Of a DNA stretch of 64,000 bases, positions 24,535 to 36,202 are shown piece by piece; position 1 is the first letter of the stretch; every line of letters begins with the position of its first letter. The notes under the pieces are model-generated. The model saw only the letters and a program-made list of their open reading frames with translations, did not search any database and had not been told where the DNA came from. The translations under genes and the position numbers were made by a program. The DNA comes from Batkoa obscura (lineage: Eukaryota > Entomophthoromycota > Entomophthoromycetes > Entomophthorales > Batkoaceae): the NCBI GenBank assembly GCA_030770535.1, contig JASVEC010000016.1, forward strand, positions 992,001 to 1,056,000, read 5' to 3'.

Positions 24535-25387
24535 ATGGCAGAGTCTGTAGCCTTAATAGTTGCCGTAGTTATATTGTTTTTAGTATTTCGTTGGGTATTA
24601 GGTAAAAACTTTATAAAAAAGCAGCTATAAAACTCAATCTAGTTTCCATTAATTTTAGGCTCCAATAACAATATACCAGGGGAAAATAATGGACGAGGAG
24701 GTATCAATGGTGTTAGGAGAAGGACTATAACTCCTGATATGGTAATTTATAAATACTTTTATTAGTCTATATTTTAATATTAAACAAAAATTCAACTCTC
24801 AGGTCGAAAGCGTGAAAAACATGTTTCCTGAAGTATCAACAGCAGCTATACAAGCAGATTTAGCATTAACAGGTTCTGTAGAGCTAACATGTGAAAAGAT
24901 TTTAGCCAATGGTGGTTTACCAATGGTAAGAAAAATTTTATTTTTATAAATGAAGTTAATTTTTTATTTTTCTATTTTTTAGCCTGAGCAATTACTACCA
25001 AGAACAGGTAGAACTGCGGGAGATAATACTACTGCTAATGAAATAAATTCTAATACCAATAATAATGACAATAGTTTAAGAAATAGAGGTCAAACTGGAG
25101 TGAATACTGGAGAAGGTTTATCACGTTCAACAAATACTTCGAACAGTAGCGCAGATAGTGTTAATTTAGCCGAAAAATATTTGAGTAATGTAGAAGAAAG
25201 TACTATTGCCGAACCAGTTAAGGAATGGAGTAATGATAGTGAAAAAAGACAAGAATTATTTTTAAAAAGAAAGCAGTTTATGGTATTGGAGGCCAGAAGG
25301 TAAGAAGATAAAATAGTATGTTTATTTGTTATGAAAGTTTATTGACTTTTTATTAGGAAGTTTTTGGAAAATCAAAAAAAGAATTAA
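24535..25387 (+). CDS. CUE1: CUE-domain ER membrane protein, CUE1-like
   Basis: Five exons (24535-24601, 24659-24741, 24803-24925, 24983-25299, 25357-25387) give 206 residues. Residues about 3-21 are one membrane helix (SVALIVAVVILFLVFRWVL). A CUE ubiquitin-binding domain follows (TPDMVESVKNMFPEVSTAAIQADLALTG contains it; the MFP motif and the distal leucine LxxTGSVELTCEKILA are present). A Ser/Asn-rich linker leads to a basic C-terminal helix (KRQELFLKRKQFMVLEARR) that resembles the Ubc7-binding region. In yeast, Cue1 anchors and activates the E2 Ubc7 at the ER for ER-associated degradation. The layout of helix, CUE and C-terminal E2-binding helix matches that family closely; length is near that of yeast Cue1 (203). 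Confidence 0.9.
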
Positions 25388-26118
25388 ATTTTATATGTTG
25401 GATATTGAATATTATTATCACTTTGTTTATTTTATTCCATGTTTATTATGAAGCTTTGTAATTTTATTATCAAAAATAGTAGTATATATATAAGGTTAAA
25501 GTTTACTTTGTAAGATTAAAACTACATAATATTTTAAGCTTATAAAGTAAAACCAAAAAATAGCTAATTTATGTTAAGTTTAAATAATGTATTTAGCCAT
25601 TTATTAGTCAATATGGGGATGTGTTTTTATGTTTGATAATTTTACTAACAAGTTTTCTGTTCAAATAGCGCTTAAAAGATGGAAAGAGTGAAGCAAAAAG
25701 ACATCCTCATATCTTAGATTTTGTAAAAAATGAACATTATTATTATTATTTTATTTTTTTACGATTGAATTTTTATTTTTATTTAAATATTATTTTTTTT
25801 ATAAGACTAAAACTTTATTCAAATCCTTTGATTTTCATTATACTTTTGTATATTAAACTACTTTTCTCATTTCATTTGTCTTATGAAAATGATAATAAAA
25901 GAAAATATTGAAGCTTTACCATATATTAACTATAATCTTAACTTTATAAGCCTTATTATACTAAATAACAAACAAGCTAATTTACCAAAACAACAAAACT
26001 TAGCAGTTGACTTTAACCAATAACATTCTATTTTGTAATTTGAATAACATCACTATCTAAAAAGTTTATAGACAAAATAAACTTTTAAAGCAAATTTTAT
26101 TTTTTAAATAAATACAAA
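25388..26118. other. intergenic with one miniature element
   Basis: AT-rich spacer between the CUE1-like gene and CAND1. It contains one miniature transposon (25614-25709). Nothing else is recognisable. Confidence 0.7.
25614..25709 (+). mobile_element. ~99 bp miniature element
   Basis: Plus-orientation copy from TGGGGATG to CATCCTCA, with TA on both sides. It is a few bases shorter than the usual 99. Confidence 0.93.
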
Positions 26119-29100
26119 ATGCCAATTTCTATCATTGGGTATTTAGAAAAGGTAAAAGGTTAAATAACTCATGATTAACTTGGAAATATTAACTTAATTT
26201 CCTTCTTTTCTCTTTTCACTTATCATTTCAGTTTACTTCCAGTGACAATGATTTTCGATATATGGCGGTTAATGATTTGTTAACTGAACTTAATCAACAT
26301 AAAGGACCAATCGAACCACAAGTGTGTGCTCAAATTATTGAAGGCTTAATAAGATTGATTATTGAAGAACAGAGTACTAGTGAGGTTAAAAATTTAGCTA
26401 TTAAATGGTAAAGTGTAAATCAAAGATTTTCTAGTGAGCAAGAATTTAATTTAATTTAAATTTCACTTTTAGCTTAGGACCATTATGTAATTATTTAGGT
26501 CATGATTTACTATCTACTTTATTTTCAAAAACGTTAGCTATGTTGGAAAATAATAAAGAAGAAATCGTCGAATTAGGGGGACTTAGTAAGTTCATTCATA
26601 AAAATGATTGAAACAACCTTTATTCTTTTTAGCTTTAAAAACAGTGGTTAATAGTTTAGGTCTACAAAACAGTGATGGTTTGGTAAAAATTAAAGATACA
26701 TTTCGAAAATTAGTCATATTATTGAAACAAGTAATACTATTATATTAGCTATAATATAAGCAATAGTATACTAATAAGTTTATCTTAAATAGGACAACAA
26801 TTACAGTCGTCAATATGATATCATTGAAATTCTAATTGAATTATTAAATAAGTACGGCTCTACTATTTTAGCTACTTTTGATGGGAACCCAGATGAACAA
26901 ATTCAAACTTTATCTATGGATTCTATCTTTCCTTTACTTTCTCATTCACGCCCCGGACTCAAAAAAAAAGCTTCCATTTGTTTAGGTATTTATATATATG
27001 TATAGTAATAGTGATAAGGATAATTTATTTATTCATTTAAAAATAGGTGCTTTATCTTCTCATTTAAAAGAATCTCTTTTCGTTAGTTTGATTCAAAAGC
27101 TTAGTGATTTATATAAAATTGAAGATACAGGTACTATTTCAGATTCACAAAAAGAACAATCTATTATTGTTATTCAATCTTTCTCAATGTTATGTCGTTC
27201 GGATCCAACTAGAACCGGTCCTTATTTAAAGACTATCATTCCAGCTATTCTTCAACATGCGTCATTACAAGATGATATATTAACAGAACAATGTTTACAT
27301 GTAAAATTCATTTATTTTACTTTTGTTTTGAAGTTTAAATATTTATTAACTTTTGATTTGTAGGCATTAGAAATTTTTACTTTATTTTGTCCAAAAGAAA
27401 TTGATAGTTTTTATTCTCAAGTAGCTAAACTTTGTCTCAATTATATCAGTTATGATCCCAATTATATTGAAGATGATGATGATAATATGGATGACTCAGC
27501 AGAAGATGAATTTGATGAATTTGACGATGAATTTGACGATGATGATGACACATGGAAGTTAAGAAGATTAAGTGCTAAAGTGTTACAAGCTTTAGTAACA
27601 GTAAATATTGATCAACTTGGTTATTTTTATGAGAAAGTAGCGCCTATTTTAATTAAAAGATTTTCAGAAAGAGAAGAAGCAGTACGTATTGAGATTATAC
27701 AAGCTTTTATTGCCCTTTTAAAACAAACAAATAGTTTAAATCACCACTTTTTAAATGAATTAAATAATGATCAAACCGAAATAGCTGAAAAAGAAGACGA
27801 TAATATAAAGAGACGTAAATTATCTCCTCAAATGATAGAAGAAGAAAATCAATATGAAAAATTAAAGCAATTATTATTAGTAAATTTAAGTAATGTTATA
27901 CAAAAGATATCGGACCAAATTAATAGTGGACAATTATCTACTCAGCAAATTAGTATTAAATTATTAACTCAACTTACAATTACTTTGCCCAATCAACTTG
28001 GTAGTTATATTGAAGATATAAAATCAAACATTACTTTTATTTATTCATCAAACATACAACAGAAAGTAAAAAGTAATCCAGTGGAATATATTACGCTTAA
28101 AAAAGAAAGTTTGTATTTTATTCGAGAACTTTTAAAAACTCATGATTATAAATTATTTGAAAATCATATCTCTTGGTTATGTCCAATCATTATAAATGCA
28201 ATGAAAGATCCTTCTAACAAATATTTTAATGAATCGTTTTCAGCGTGTATTGAATTTATTAGAATAATACTTCCAATCAATCAATTAGATGACACGTTGT
28301 TAGTTAACTTTGATCTATATGGAGAATATATAAGAAATATTTATCAAACTTTATTAGATTTTATTGTTAATGGAAATAAAGAGAATGCATCAAGAGAACG
28401 TAGTATTAGGATGATTGGCTTATTGTTTAATCATTCTGGTAATTATATGTTGTCTGAATTGGAAACTTGTATTTCTTTCCTTGGTCAACTTAATATCTAT
28501 GAATTATATGCATTACCTATCCTTCAAGCTTACATTACTATTTTAGAATCAAGTCGATTTGATTGGACTCAAATTCAAAAGGGATCAACAATTTTAACTA
28601 CCTTTATTAAAGTACTTCATGATATTCTAAGTAACCTTAAAAAAGAAAATCGTAGTCTTAAATTAGCTACTCTAACTTATATTGCTAGTTTAGTTAGTAA
28701 ATTTGGCAACCATTTTGAACTAAAATCGTATGAATTATTATTAGTTGAATTCAAGGATGTACTAACTACTTTTGAGTTACAAGAACTTATTATTAGTATT
28801 CAAATATTAGATAATATGATTTCATTTCAATTAGATCCAAGTATACGTCATCATAATATCAAACTGTTAGGTGAAGATAGTTTTTGGTCGTCAATGGTTA
28901 CTATTCCAAATTCCATTCATCTTCAAGGGATTGCTACTGAAACCTATAGTCAATTATTAATCAAAATCATTTCTATTGCCAACGAAGCTCAACTAAACAT
29001 TACTACTATAAGTAAAAACTATATTGATGCTTTTTATTCCCTAGTAGTACAAATGAAAGATAAGCCCATTCAAAAACAAATATTAATCAATTTATCCCGC

Positions 29101-30420
29101 TGTATTAGTAGTGTTATGATTGGTTATACTAAATGTATTCAAGATGGTTATACTCAATTTATTACTCCTTTCATTACCATTATCAAGGATAATAGTTCAT
29201 TACCAGTCTCACGTCACATTTCCTTTTTAATCTTAGGGCATCTTAGCTTTAACTTTAATTTATCCAATCATATTGATTTATTCAATGAATGTTTAGAAGC
29301 ATTTAGAGATTCTAATTCAGAACTTCGAACTGCAGCAGCATATGCTTTAGGATGTTATACAGCTAGTAATTTTGAAGAAGTAATTGAAAAATTAATTGAA
29401 AAAATTCATACATTAAAAGAAGAGAGATATTTTTTACTTTTATCTTTAAAAGAAGCAATAACATATTATATTACTAAAGATAGTTTATTTGATCAGCAAC
29501 AAATTGAAAGTTATAGTGAAAAATTATGGCAAGTATTAATTGAAGATTCCTTTTCTCAAGATCATGAAGAAAGTAGTCAGAATTTAATCGCAGAATGTAT
29601 TGGTAAATTAAGTAGTATGAAACCAGATAAATTTTTACCAATCCTTGAACAAAAAATCAAGAGTAATAATGAAAGTATACGTAATATAATTATTATATCT
29701 ATTAGATATATGAATTTCAATGAAGATAAAGAATTTATTGAAAAGTTCCAAAGGTATATATTAAGCTTTTTATCTTTATTAAAAGATGATTCTTTGCAAG
29801 TAAGAAAACAAAGTATATTGAGTTTAACTTCAGTAGCTCATCAGATACCATTTATCGTTAATAAGCATTTGAAACAAATCTTACCACTAATCTTCCAAGA
29901 AACAACAATTAAACCAGAATTAATTCGGTTTGTTGATATGGGATTACAGAAGATTAAAGTAGATGATGGTTTAGAAAATCGTAAAGCCAGTTATGAATGT
30001 TTGTATACATTGTTGGATACCAGTTTACAATATCTTAATATTGAAGAATTAATTACTGGTCCTATTTTATCTGGATTAAAAGATCAGCATGAAATTAAGT
30101 TAATTTGCCACTTATTTTTATTAAGATTTACTAAAATGACACCAAATTATTTAATTCAATATTTAGAAACTATATCTCAAGCCTTTTTATCCGATTTAAA
30201 TATCAAAGTTAAAGATAATGGGTATAAACAAGAGAAAAATCAAAGGGAAGAACTAGTACGTTCTATTATTAAAGTATTTGTTACTTTAAGTAATGAACTT
30301 AACATCCATATTATGGTACCAGGCTTTGAAGCCCTTAATAAAATGGTTAAGAATCCAGAAGGAGGGTATTATTTGGAATATAAGGAGGTGTTAAATCAAC
30401 TTCAAACAGGATCCAAATAA
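26119..30420 (+). CDS. CAND1: CAND1 (TIP120), cullin exchange factor
   Basis: Seven exons (26119-26151, 26232-26407, 26473-26585, 26633-26730, 26793-26985, 27047-27300, 27364-30420) give 1307 residues, about the family length. The protein is a HEAT-repeat solenoid. Signature CAND1 segments are visible: NDFRYMAVNDLL near the start, the LCLNYISYDPNY segment before an Asp/Glu-rich insertion (EDEFDEFDDEFDDDDD), TWKLRRLSAKVLQA, ALGCYTASNFEE, and near the end VDDGLENRKASYECLYTLLD. CAND1 binds un-neddylated cullin-RING ligases and exchanges their substrate receptors. The first six exons are short and the seventh carries three quarters of the protein, which suggests loss of 3' introns. The acidic insertion is at the same place as in animal CAND1. 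Confidence 0.96.
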
Positions 30421-30628
30421 ATACATATATACATATTGCTTTACTTTTTATTATTTTTGAAATTAAATATTTTCTACTTTTATTGTTTTTTTAGGCTAAA
30501 TAAGATTTAATAAATAAACATAACATACATTATAAAAATAAGGTTAAATTATACGATAGTACATAAATAAATGAAGAGTAATCAAATGAACTAAAAAACT
30601 ATTAAAAAAGAAAACTGGTTTTACTTTC

Positions 30629-30922
30629 TTAATTAAATGCACCACCTAACATCACACACTCACTTTCAGCAATTGAAGGTAAACGACGACCGAATTTAGC
30701 AGGTAATTGGTTTTCTTCAATAAAATAAACATTGGTACCGAAATTATCAGTATAACTCTCTTTTGATGAAGTTGCTTTTTGATTTATTTGTTTTGTTGAT
30801 ACTGACGAAGGCCCCGATTTTGATTGTAAATTCAATGACTTTCTCGAACCTAAAAAGTGGATCATAGGTTGATGACGCTTTGGTATTTTTACTTGGGCAA
30901 AAAGAGTTCTTGTTAAGTTCAT
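30629..30922 (-). CDS. KGD4: KGD4/MRPS36, subunit of mitochondrial 2-oxoglutarate dehydrogenase
   Basis: A 97-residue single exon. The N-terminus (MNLTRTLFAQVKIPKRHQP) is basic and hydroxylated like a presequence. PMIHFLGSRK resembles the N-terminal E1/E2-contact segment of Kgd4, and the end, QLPAKFGRRLPSIAESECVM then LGGAF, matches the conserved C-terminal LPxRF...E...GG signature. Kgd4 (earlier called Ymr31/MRPS36) recruits the E3 dihydrolipoamide dehydrogenase to the E1-E2 core of the 2-oxoglutarate dehydrogenase complex. It lies tail-to-tail with CAND1, 208 bp away. The short length is normal for the family. Confidence 0.88.
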   Translation of the reverse strand: MNLTRTLFAQVKIPKRHQPMIHFLGSRKSLNLQSKSGPSSVSTKQINQKATSSKESYTDNFGTNVYFIEENQLPAKFGRRLPSIAESECVMLGGAFN

Positions 30923-31635
30923 GTTTATATGTATATGTATACTAGCCTTTGAAGTTAGGTTAAAGTTTGTAATTTTAATAGCAAAAAATTTTAAAAATTG
31001 GAATTTTACTGATTATAGAGTCTAAGTCTTCTGGTTTTTATAAAGCTCAAGTTTCATTGGTTGGTTCATCTTAGCTTTTTTTTCAAAGTTTTTAATAGAT
31101 AGATCCTTTAAAAGAATTTTTTTATACAGTAAAATTCAAAAATATCATTTCATTATTTTGATCACCCTTTGTTCAGATTAAATTTTGGAAATGTTTTTGT
31201 ATGAGAACTAAAGCTGAAAGTAGCTTAATAAACATAGCATTTAACTTCAGTTTATTGGCCTTTCAAATATTATGAATGAGTCAATCCTACTATAATTTTC
31301 ATGCAAAGGTATAATCATGACGAGTTGGACTCATAAAATTCTTTCATTTTAAATTCTATTGATGATTATGATGAGTCTAATCGTGAAACACCCTAGTTTA
31401 GCAGCAAATTATGTTTGCTAGAAATAGTTTTGGAAAATTTTGGTACCCAAAGGGTTACAATAGGTACTAACAAATGATTTGCTATAGATTAAATGAATAG
31501 ATTAACATGTTTAAGGGAATAAAAAGAAGAAATAATTTTTTTATAGAAATAATTGGATAAAAAAATAACACTAAATTTATTAACTGATTACAAATAAATG
31601 TTATAACCTTAGTTATATTGAATTTAAAAGTTCAA
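30923..31635. other. intergenic, no gene seen
   Basis: AT-rich DNA between KGD4 and the copper transporter, covering the 5' side of the first and the 3' side of the second. No repeat of the miniature family and no RNA gene is visible. Confidence 0.7.
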
Positions 31636-32661
31636 TCAACAACCACAAGGACGTTTGGTTGATCCGTAACTACGGAAGCGAGAGAATATTAAAGTGCCTA
31701 AAGTAATGCCCAAAATAACAGCAAAAAATAAGCCAACATTAAATGTCATTGAAACTAACATTAATAAATAAGCAATCGATGACTCAAAAAATTGAAAGAT
31801 GGCACGATAAGTATCAATAGTAAATTGTCTTCTAGAATATGAATTTAATTTATCAATACTTTCTTCTGTCCATGTAACTTCGAATTTACTTCTAATTGTT
31901 AAAAGGAGTTCATAAATAACACCAAACACAACAATAGCAATAAAAGTTCCTGCATATTGTCCAGCAGTGCGTGGCACCCATTCTTTGAAAAGTACATAAT
32001 CTGCAAAACCAGTATGGAAATACATACGCATCTGTGGCGCTGCATTACCTTCTCCATTCATTTCACAGTAAGGTAGGTTATTTTGGGCCTTTCCATCTAC
32101 AGAACCTGGACACATCTTCTTCCAATCTGAGCATTGATCCATTTCAGGCATTGCTTGACATAATTGAGAATAAACACCAAGTAAATCACAGTTAGCATAA
32201 AATGAAGTTGTAGCACATTTTTCACATCCATCCATAGTCATTTCGTTACAGATAGATTTGACTTGTTTATTAACAGTTTCGGTATTTGGTAAATTTGAGA
32301 TAGGAAGTTTATCTTTACATTGTGGAACGAGGGAGCCTTGTTTACATAATGATACATAATTTTTACATCCACCCATACCAGGCATATCACTTTTACATAC
32401 ATCAGCTAAGATTGAAAACGAGTCACAATAAGCCTCTTGTTGAAGTTGAGTGGAATTCCCACATAAACTTCGAATAGAACAACCTGGCATATAAGGCATA
32501 TTACGACACAAATTTATCATATCAGCTTCGATATTTTCATTACTATATACATAGTTTGTACAACTTGAATCAGTTGGATTTGAAATACAGTCACTATTAA
32601 TACCATTTAAAAATGGGAGAATTAAAGATGCTAATTTTAATAAATGATTGGAAAGCCTCAT
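31636..32661 (-). CDS. CTR-family copper transporter with Cys/Met-rich ectodomain
   Basis: A single exon of 341 residues. It begins with a signal peptide (LLKLASLILPFLNGINS). The next ~180 residues carry four repeats of a Cys-Met pattern (for example LCRNMPYMPGCSIRSLC, VCKSDMPGMGGCKNYVSLC, LCQAMPEMDQCSDWKKMC). The C-terminal part is a CTR domain: MRMYFHTGFADYVLFKEWVP, a first membrane helix after AGQYAGTF, a cytosolic loop, a second helix with the MLVSM (MxxxM) selectivity motif, and a third with a GITLG (GxxxG) packing motif, ending in the copper-handing CGC. CTR trimers import Cu(I) through the plasma membrane. The repeats probably collect copper outside the cell. The single-exon form and long ectodomain differ from yeast Ctr1. 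Confidence 0.93.
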   Translation of the reverse strand: MRLSNHLLKLASLILPFLNGINSDCISNPTDSSCTNYVYSNENIEADMINLCRNMPYMPGCSIRSLCGNSTQLQQEAYCDSFSILADVCKSDMPGMGGCKNYVSLCKQGSLVPQCKDKLPISNLPNTETVNKQVKSICNEMTMDGCEKCATTSFYANCDLLGVYSQLCQAMPEMDQCSDWKKMCPGSVDGKAQNNLPYCEMNGEGNAAPQMRMYFHTGFADYVLFKEWVPRTAGQYAGTFIAIVVFGVIYELLLTIRSKFEVTWTEESIDKLNSYSRRQFTIDTYRAIFQFFESSIAYLLMLVSMTFNVGLFFAVILGITLGTLIFSRFRSYGSTKRPCGC

Positions 32662-33714
32662 TATAGTAGTTTGCTATTAAACAAAAATAGTTAGTAAAAA
32701 AATTAACGAAAGGAATTAAGAAATACCTAATTTACAATGAAAAATTTTAGTTTTCAATTTTAAAAAAAGAAATAAAGGTCATGGAAAGAAAAGAAGCTTT
32801 TTAAATAATAGTTGTTTTCTAAAGCTTCTTTTTAAGTACTTAATTAGGAAGCCCCCGAAATCAAGTCCAATTAGATTGGGGATTGTTGCCTTTAGATAGC
32901 CTATCATTGGGTTTTTAAAATGTTTGAAGTTAGCACACTTACTTGAAACAAAAGGATTGTTCTATTGGAATAAATCGAAGGAAGAATTTGTTCAAAATAA
33001 GCGACATAGCCAATTATAAGTCTTAGTTGATTTCATACATTTACAATTAAGATTTTATTTAATTTGGAAATATTCTAGAAGCTTTCATAAATCTACTTAG
33101 TTTTATTATTAAGCATTAAAGCGGATAGGTTGGTCATCTAGTAGGATTAAGAGTATGGTGCAATCTGTTCGAAGGGAAAAGAGGTTTCAAGGTTTATTAT
33201 CTTAATTAATTAGTGGCTGACATCTTTTAAATAAAGGAAATTGAAAATTAATTTTACAATTGAAATTTATTACATCGTTTAACATATAATCTAATATTAT
33301 GAAACTATATTTTTAATTATTAAAAGATATTTTTACTTCTATCTGTATAGAAAACTAAAACAAATCAACTATCATTGATTGATTTATTTGTAAATTTAAA
33401 TGATATTATTAAGAAAAATTGATTTTATCTTTTAAAATCAGGGGTTGTATTTATTATAACAAACTATTTATTTGAAATAAACATGTTAACTCAAAAACTT
33501 ATGATTCAACAAAATGCTTATAAATTAATTTTAGTTATCGAATTCTACAAGGAGTAAATAAAGTATGTACAGATTAATTAAAATTGTTTATATATGAAGT
33601 TAAGCAAATCTTCTTTACATAAAATTCATATACTGTTCATACAAAGTAAGTATTTATGATGATATAAGTTAAAAGACTAATACTTTAAAATAATGGATTT
33701 TAAATGGTAGTTTA
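32662..33714. other. intergenic, 5' side of the copper transporter
   Basis: AT-rich spacer. A short patch around 32850-32885 contains CCCC and GGGG runs that could pair, and 33120-33200 is a little less AT-biased. I see no copper-response element that I can name and no coding signal. Confidence 0.6.
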
Positions 33715-34692
33715 TTAAACCAAGAAGAATATCAAAAAACGTATTAATTTTATCATTTTTAATTTATTCAAAGAGAACTTCATTAACAAAAAGCTTGATA
33801 GAGTTAAGATATTTTCTAAAACCTGTACATTATTTCTGGAATCATCACTAAAGACAAGATATTTGAAATCAGAGAAACTATAACCAATATTCTGTATTAA
33901 TTTACCATATGGGGATGTATTTAGAGTATAAAAATGCTTCATTTGAACCCTCTGTAGTAACAAAAGGTTAGTGTTTTTAACTAGTAAACTAGCAGCTACT
34001 TTTTTAGTACTTGGAACATTAGCTACAGATACTCAGGTTTCATTTACTTCATCTTTATCAGAATAGAATATTCAAGGACAACCCCATCTTTACTATAAAA
34101 AGCTGAATCTTTAGCATCGTTGATAGCAGAAGTATCAGCCTTTTGAAGATTTGTTATAGCTTTGAGTGTAATTGAGCCATTATAAGGAGGTAAAATGCTG
34201 TCTGTAGTATCAGCTAGTAAAGTTTCACAGTTATTTATGGCTAGCCCAGATGCCTGGTTTTTAGATCATTGACTAAAATCATAATAAACTTCCGTATTTT
34301 GATAAGTACGGCTAAATGTATCTTCGCCAATATAAATCTTGTATGTAAAATCACCAAAATAAATGGATTTTCGATTTATAATAGTTGCCACTCGTTTATA
34401 GCCTCCAGGTTCTCTAGCTCAAATTTTTAATATTTCTATAAAGCCATCAATAATCTTAATGTAACTATCATCAAAAAGTTTAGTATTGTAAAAGGATATA
34501 TATGTTACTCTGTCATTTGAATCATAAAGAAAACTATTTGCTGAAGAACTATAATTCGATTGAAATCATCTAAATAATTTCTGTGTTTGTAAATCAGCGA
34601 TTAATGGAGTGAAAAGTAAAGTTGATGAGATTGATCCCATAAGTTGTTTAAATTGATAAAAACTTATTTTAATAATGACTTCGTTGTCTCCT
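33715..34692 (-). pseudogene. relic frame that seems to read TGA as tryptophan; foreign origin suspected
   Basis: The minus strand is nearly free of TAA and TAG over about 320 codons, but holds about four TGA codons and no TGG. The TGAs sit in contexts that read naturally as tryptophan (LFR-x-FQSN, LKI-x-AREPGG, DFSQ-x-SKNQ). There is at least one frame change, so it is not a working gene here. The predicted sequence is soluble, rich in Tyr, Asn and Asp, and I do not recognise the family. An AAGGAG purine run lies at the 5' edge (about 34688-34693), as in a bacterial ribosome site. TGA=Trp is used by Mollicutes, including endobacteria of Mucoromycota and Glomeromycotina, and by many mitochondria. 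Neighbouring nuclear genes use TGG for Trp. Origin from an endobacterium, a mitochondrion or a mitochondrial plasmid is inferred. Confidence 0.6.
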
Positions 34693-35332
34693 TATGACTT
34701 TCTCTACTATGATTAGTTTAATATCTAAATCTAACATTATAAGTCATAGCTTGTATAAAGGATAATGAACAATGAACAATAATAGAACAAATTGGTAAAT
34801 TGACTTTTAAGATGTCTTTCAGCATTCCCATTAAGCTTACAAGGATAGGAACTAATAAACTAAAAAAGAGTATAACAATAAAATGCTTTCATTCAGCATA
34901 TAAAAAAATAACAGATATAACAAATTTAAATGGAACAAGCTAAGTTAAAAGAACTATCAAAAAGTAATAATAAATACTGTTTACGTTGTTGTTATGAATC
35001 GAATCGAGTAGTGTTTACTACTATTTTAAAATTAACATTAATCATATCAATACAAACTACTAGATATATTCATAATATTATTATGATTGAAGTCACCCTA
35101 TATCAGCTAAAACAACATGATTCTTTACATATTAAAGTGCTATAAGTTATGAATAGTTTATGTAGTTCCGATTTTATTAGTTATTTACAAATTGTACATT
35201 ACATTATTCAAAATTACTTATAATAGCATAAATATAGATAATATAGTATATAGAACAAGTATTCATATAAATACAAGTATATTTAATAGATACTTACTTT
35301 CTACTTTTGGTAGATACCAATTTTTTATCATA

Positions 35333-35432
35333 TGGGGCTGTTTTTTTTAGTTTCATTATTTTTCCATTTTTTAAGCGCTATTTATGTGGAAAAATCGTCA
35401 GTAAAATTCTTAAATACAAAAATACATCCCCA
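35333..35432 (-). mobile_element. ~99 bp miniature element, first of a same-direction pair
   Basis: Minus-orientation copy from TGGGGCTG to CATCCCCA. Its right-hand TA (35433-35434) is also the left-hand TA of the next copy. Confidence 0.95.
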
Positions 35433-35434
35433 TA

Positions 35435-35535
35435 TGGGAGTGTTTTTTTTGACTTCATTATTTTTTCCATTTTTTAAGCACTATTTAAGCGGAAAATTCG
35501 TTAGTAAAATTCTTAAACACAAAAATACATCCCCA
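35435..35535 (-). mobile_element. ~99 bp miniature element, second of a same-direction pair
   Basis: Minus-orientation copy from TGGGAGTG to CATCCCCA, abutting the previous copy with one shared TA. It differs from its neighbour at several internal bases, so the pair is not a simple recent duplication. Confidence 0.95.
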
Positions 35536-35601
35536 TATATTAAACAAGATAACTCAAAAATAAAAGATGTTTTTATTATTTTACTAAAATTATTCTACAT
35601 A

Positions 35602-35701
35602 TGGGGATGTATTTTTGTATTTAAGAATTTTACTAACAATTTTTCCACGCAAGTAGCGCTTAAAAGATGAAAAAAGTAATGAAGCTAAAAAAACATCCCC
35701 A
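35602..35701 (+). mobile_element. ~99 bp miniature element, facing the pair
   Basis: Plus-orientation copy from TGGGGATG to CATCCCCA with TA on both sides. It forms an inverted pair with the copy 66 bp to its left. Confidence 0.95.
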
Positions 35702-36172
35702 TATGTATTAAATTTACTTGTATTGTAAATGGCTTGTCTCTGGCTTTTGAAAAATTGTTTTATTATACTTTGTTTTCATCTTCACTTTTGTTTAATGTTT
35801 TAGAAAAAGTCTAAAAATCTCAGATAAAATACTATATTTTTTCAAAAAGTAAATAATTATGAATAAAATGTAATATAAAAATATACAAATACTTAAAAGT
35901 ATTAATGTTTGATTAATATTGTCATTAAAGAGGCTGGGCCAGTTAGTATTAGTTTTTAGTATTTAATATATTTATATCAATAAAAGTTATATTAGGCTAA
36001 TAATCTTAAGTTGGTTATTATTGTCTAATATGATGCTTTATCTATTAATTATTTTGCTTATTGATCTTTATATTGATAAAATGATATTAGAATTAAACAA
36101 AACAAGTTCCCAATGATGTCTAAATGCATCACTATAATTTATAAAGTGACTCCTTTACTAATCATAAGAGTA

Positions 36173-36202
36173 ATATTATATATTATATTATATTATATTA
36201 AT
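36173..36202. repeat. TATTA tandem repeat
   Basis: About five copies of a 5-base A/T unit in otherwise featureless DNA. Confidence 0.8.

Noticed and set aside
33905-33925. A TATGGGGATGTATTT stretch resembling a miniature-element end
   Set aside because: The rest of the element is missing, and the bases lie inside the TGA-reading relic frame, so it is probably chance.
34930-35145. Open frame of 71 residues
   Set aside because: No recognisable domain, no neighbouring support, and frames of this length are common by chance here.
35332-35670. Open frame of 112 residues
   Set aside because: It reads through two whole miniature elements and part of a third; the same repeated peptides recur wherever the element occurs.
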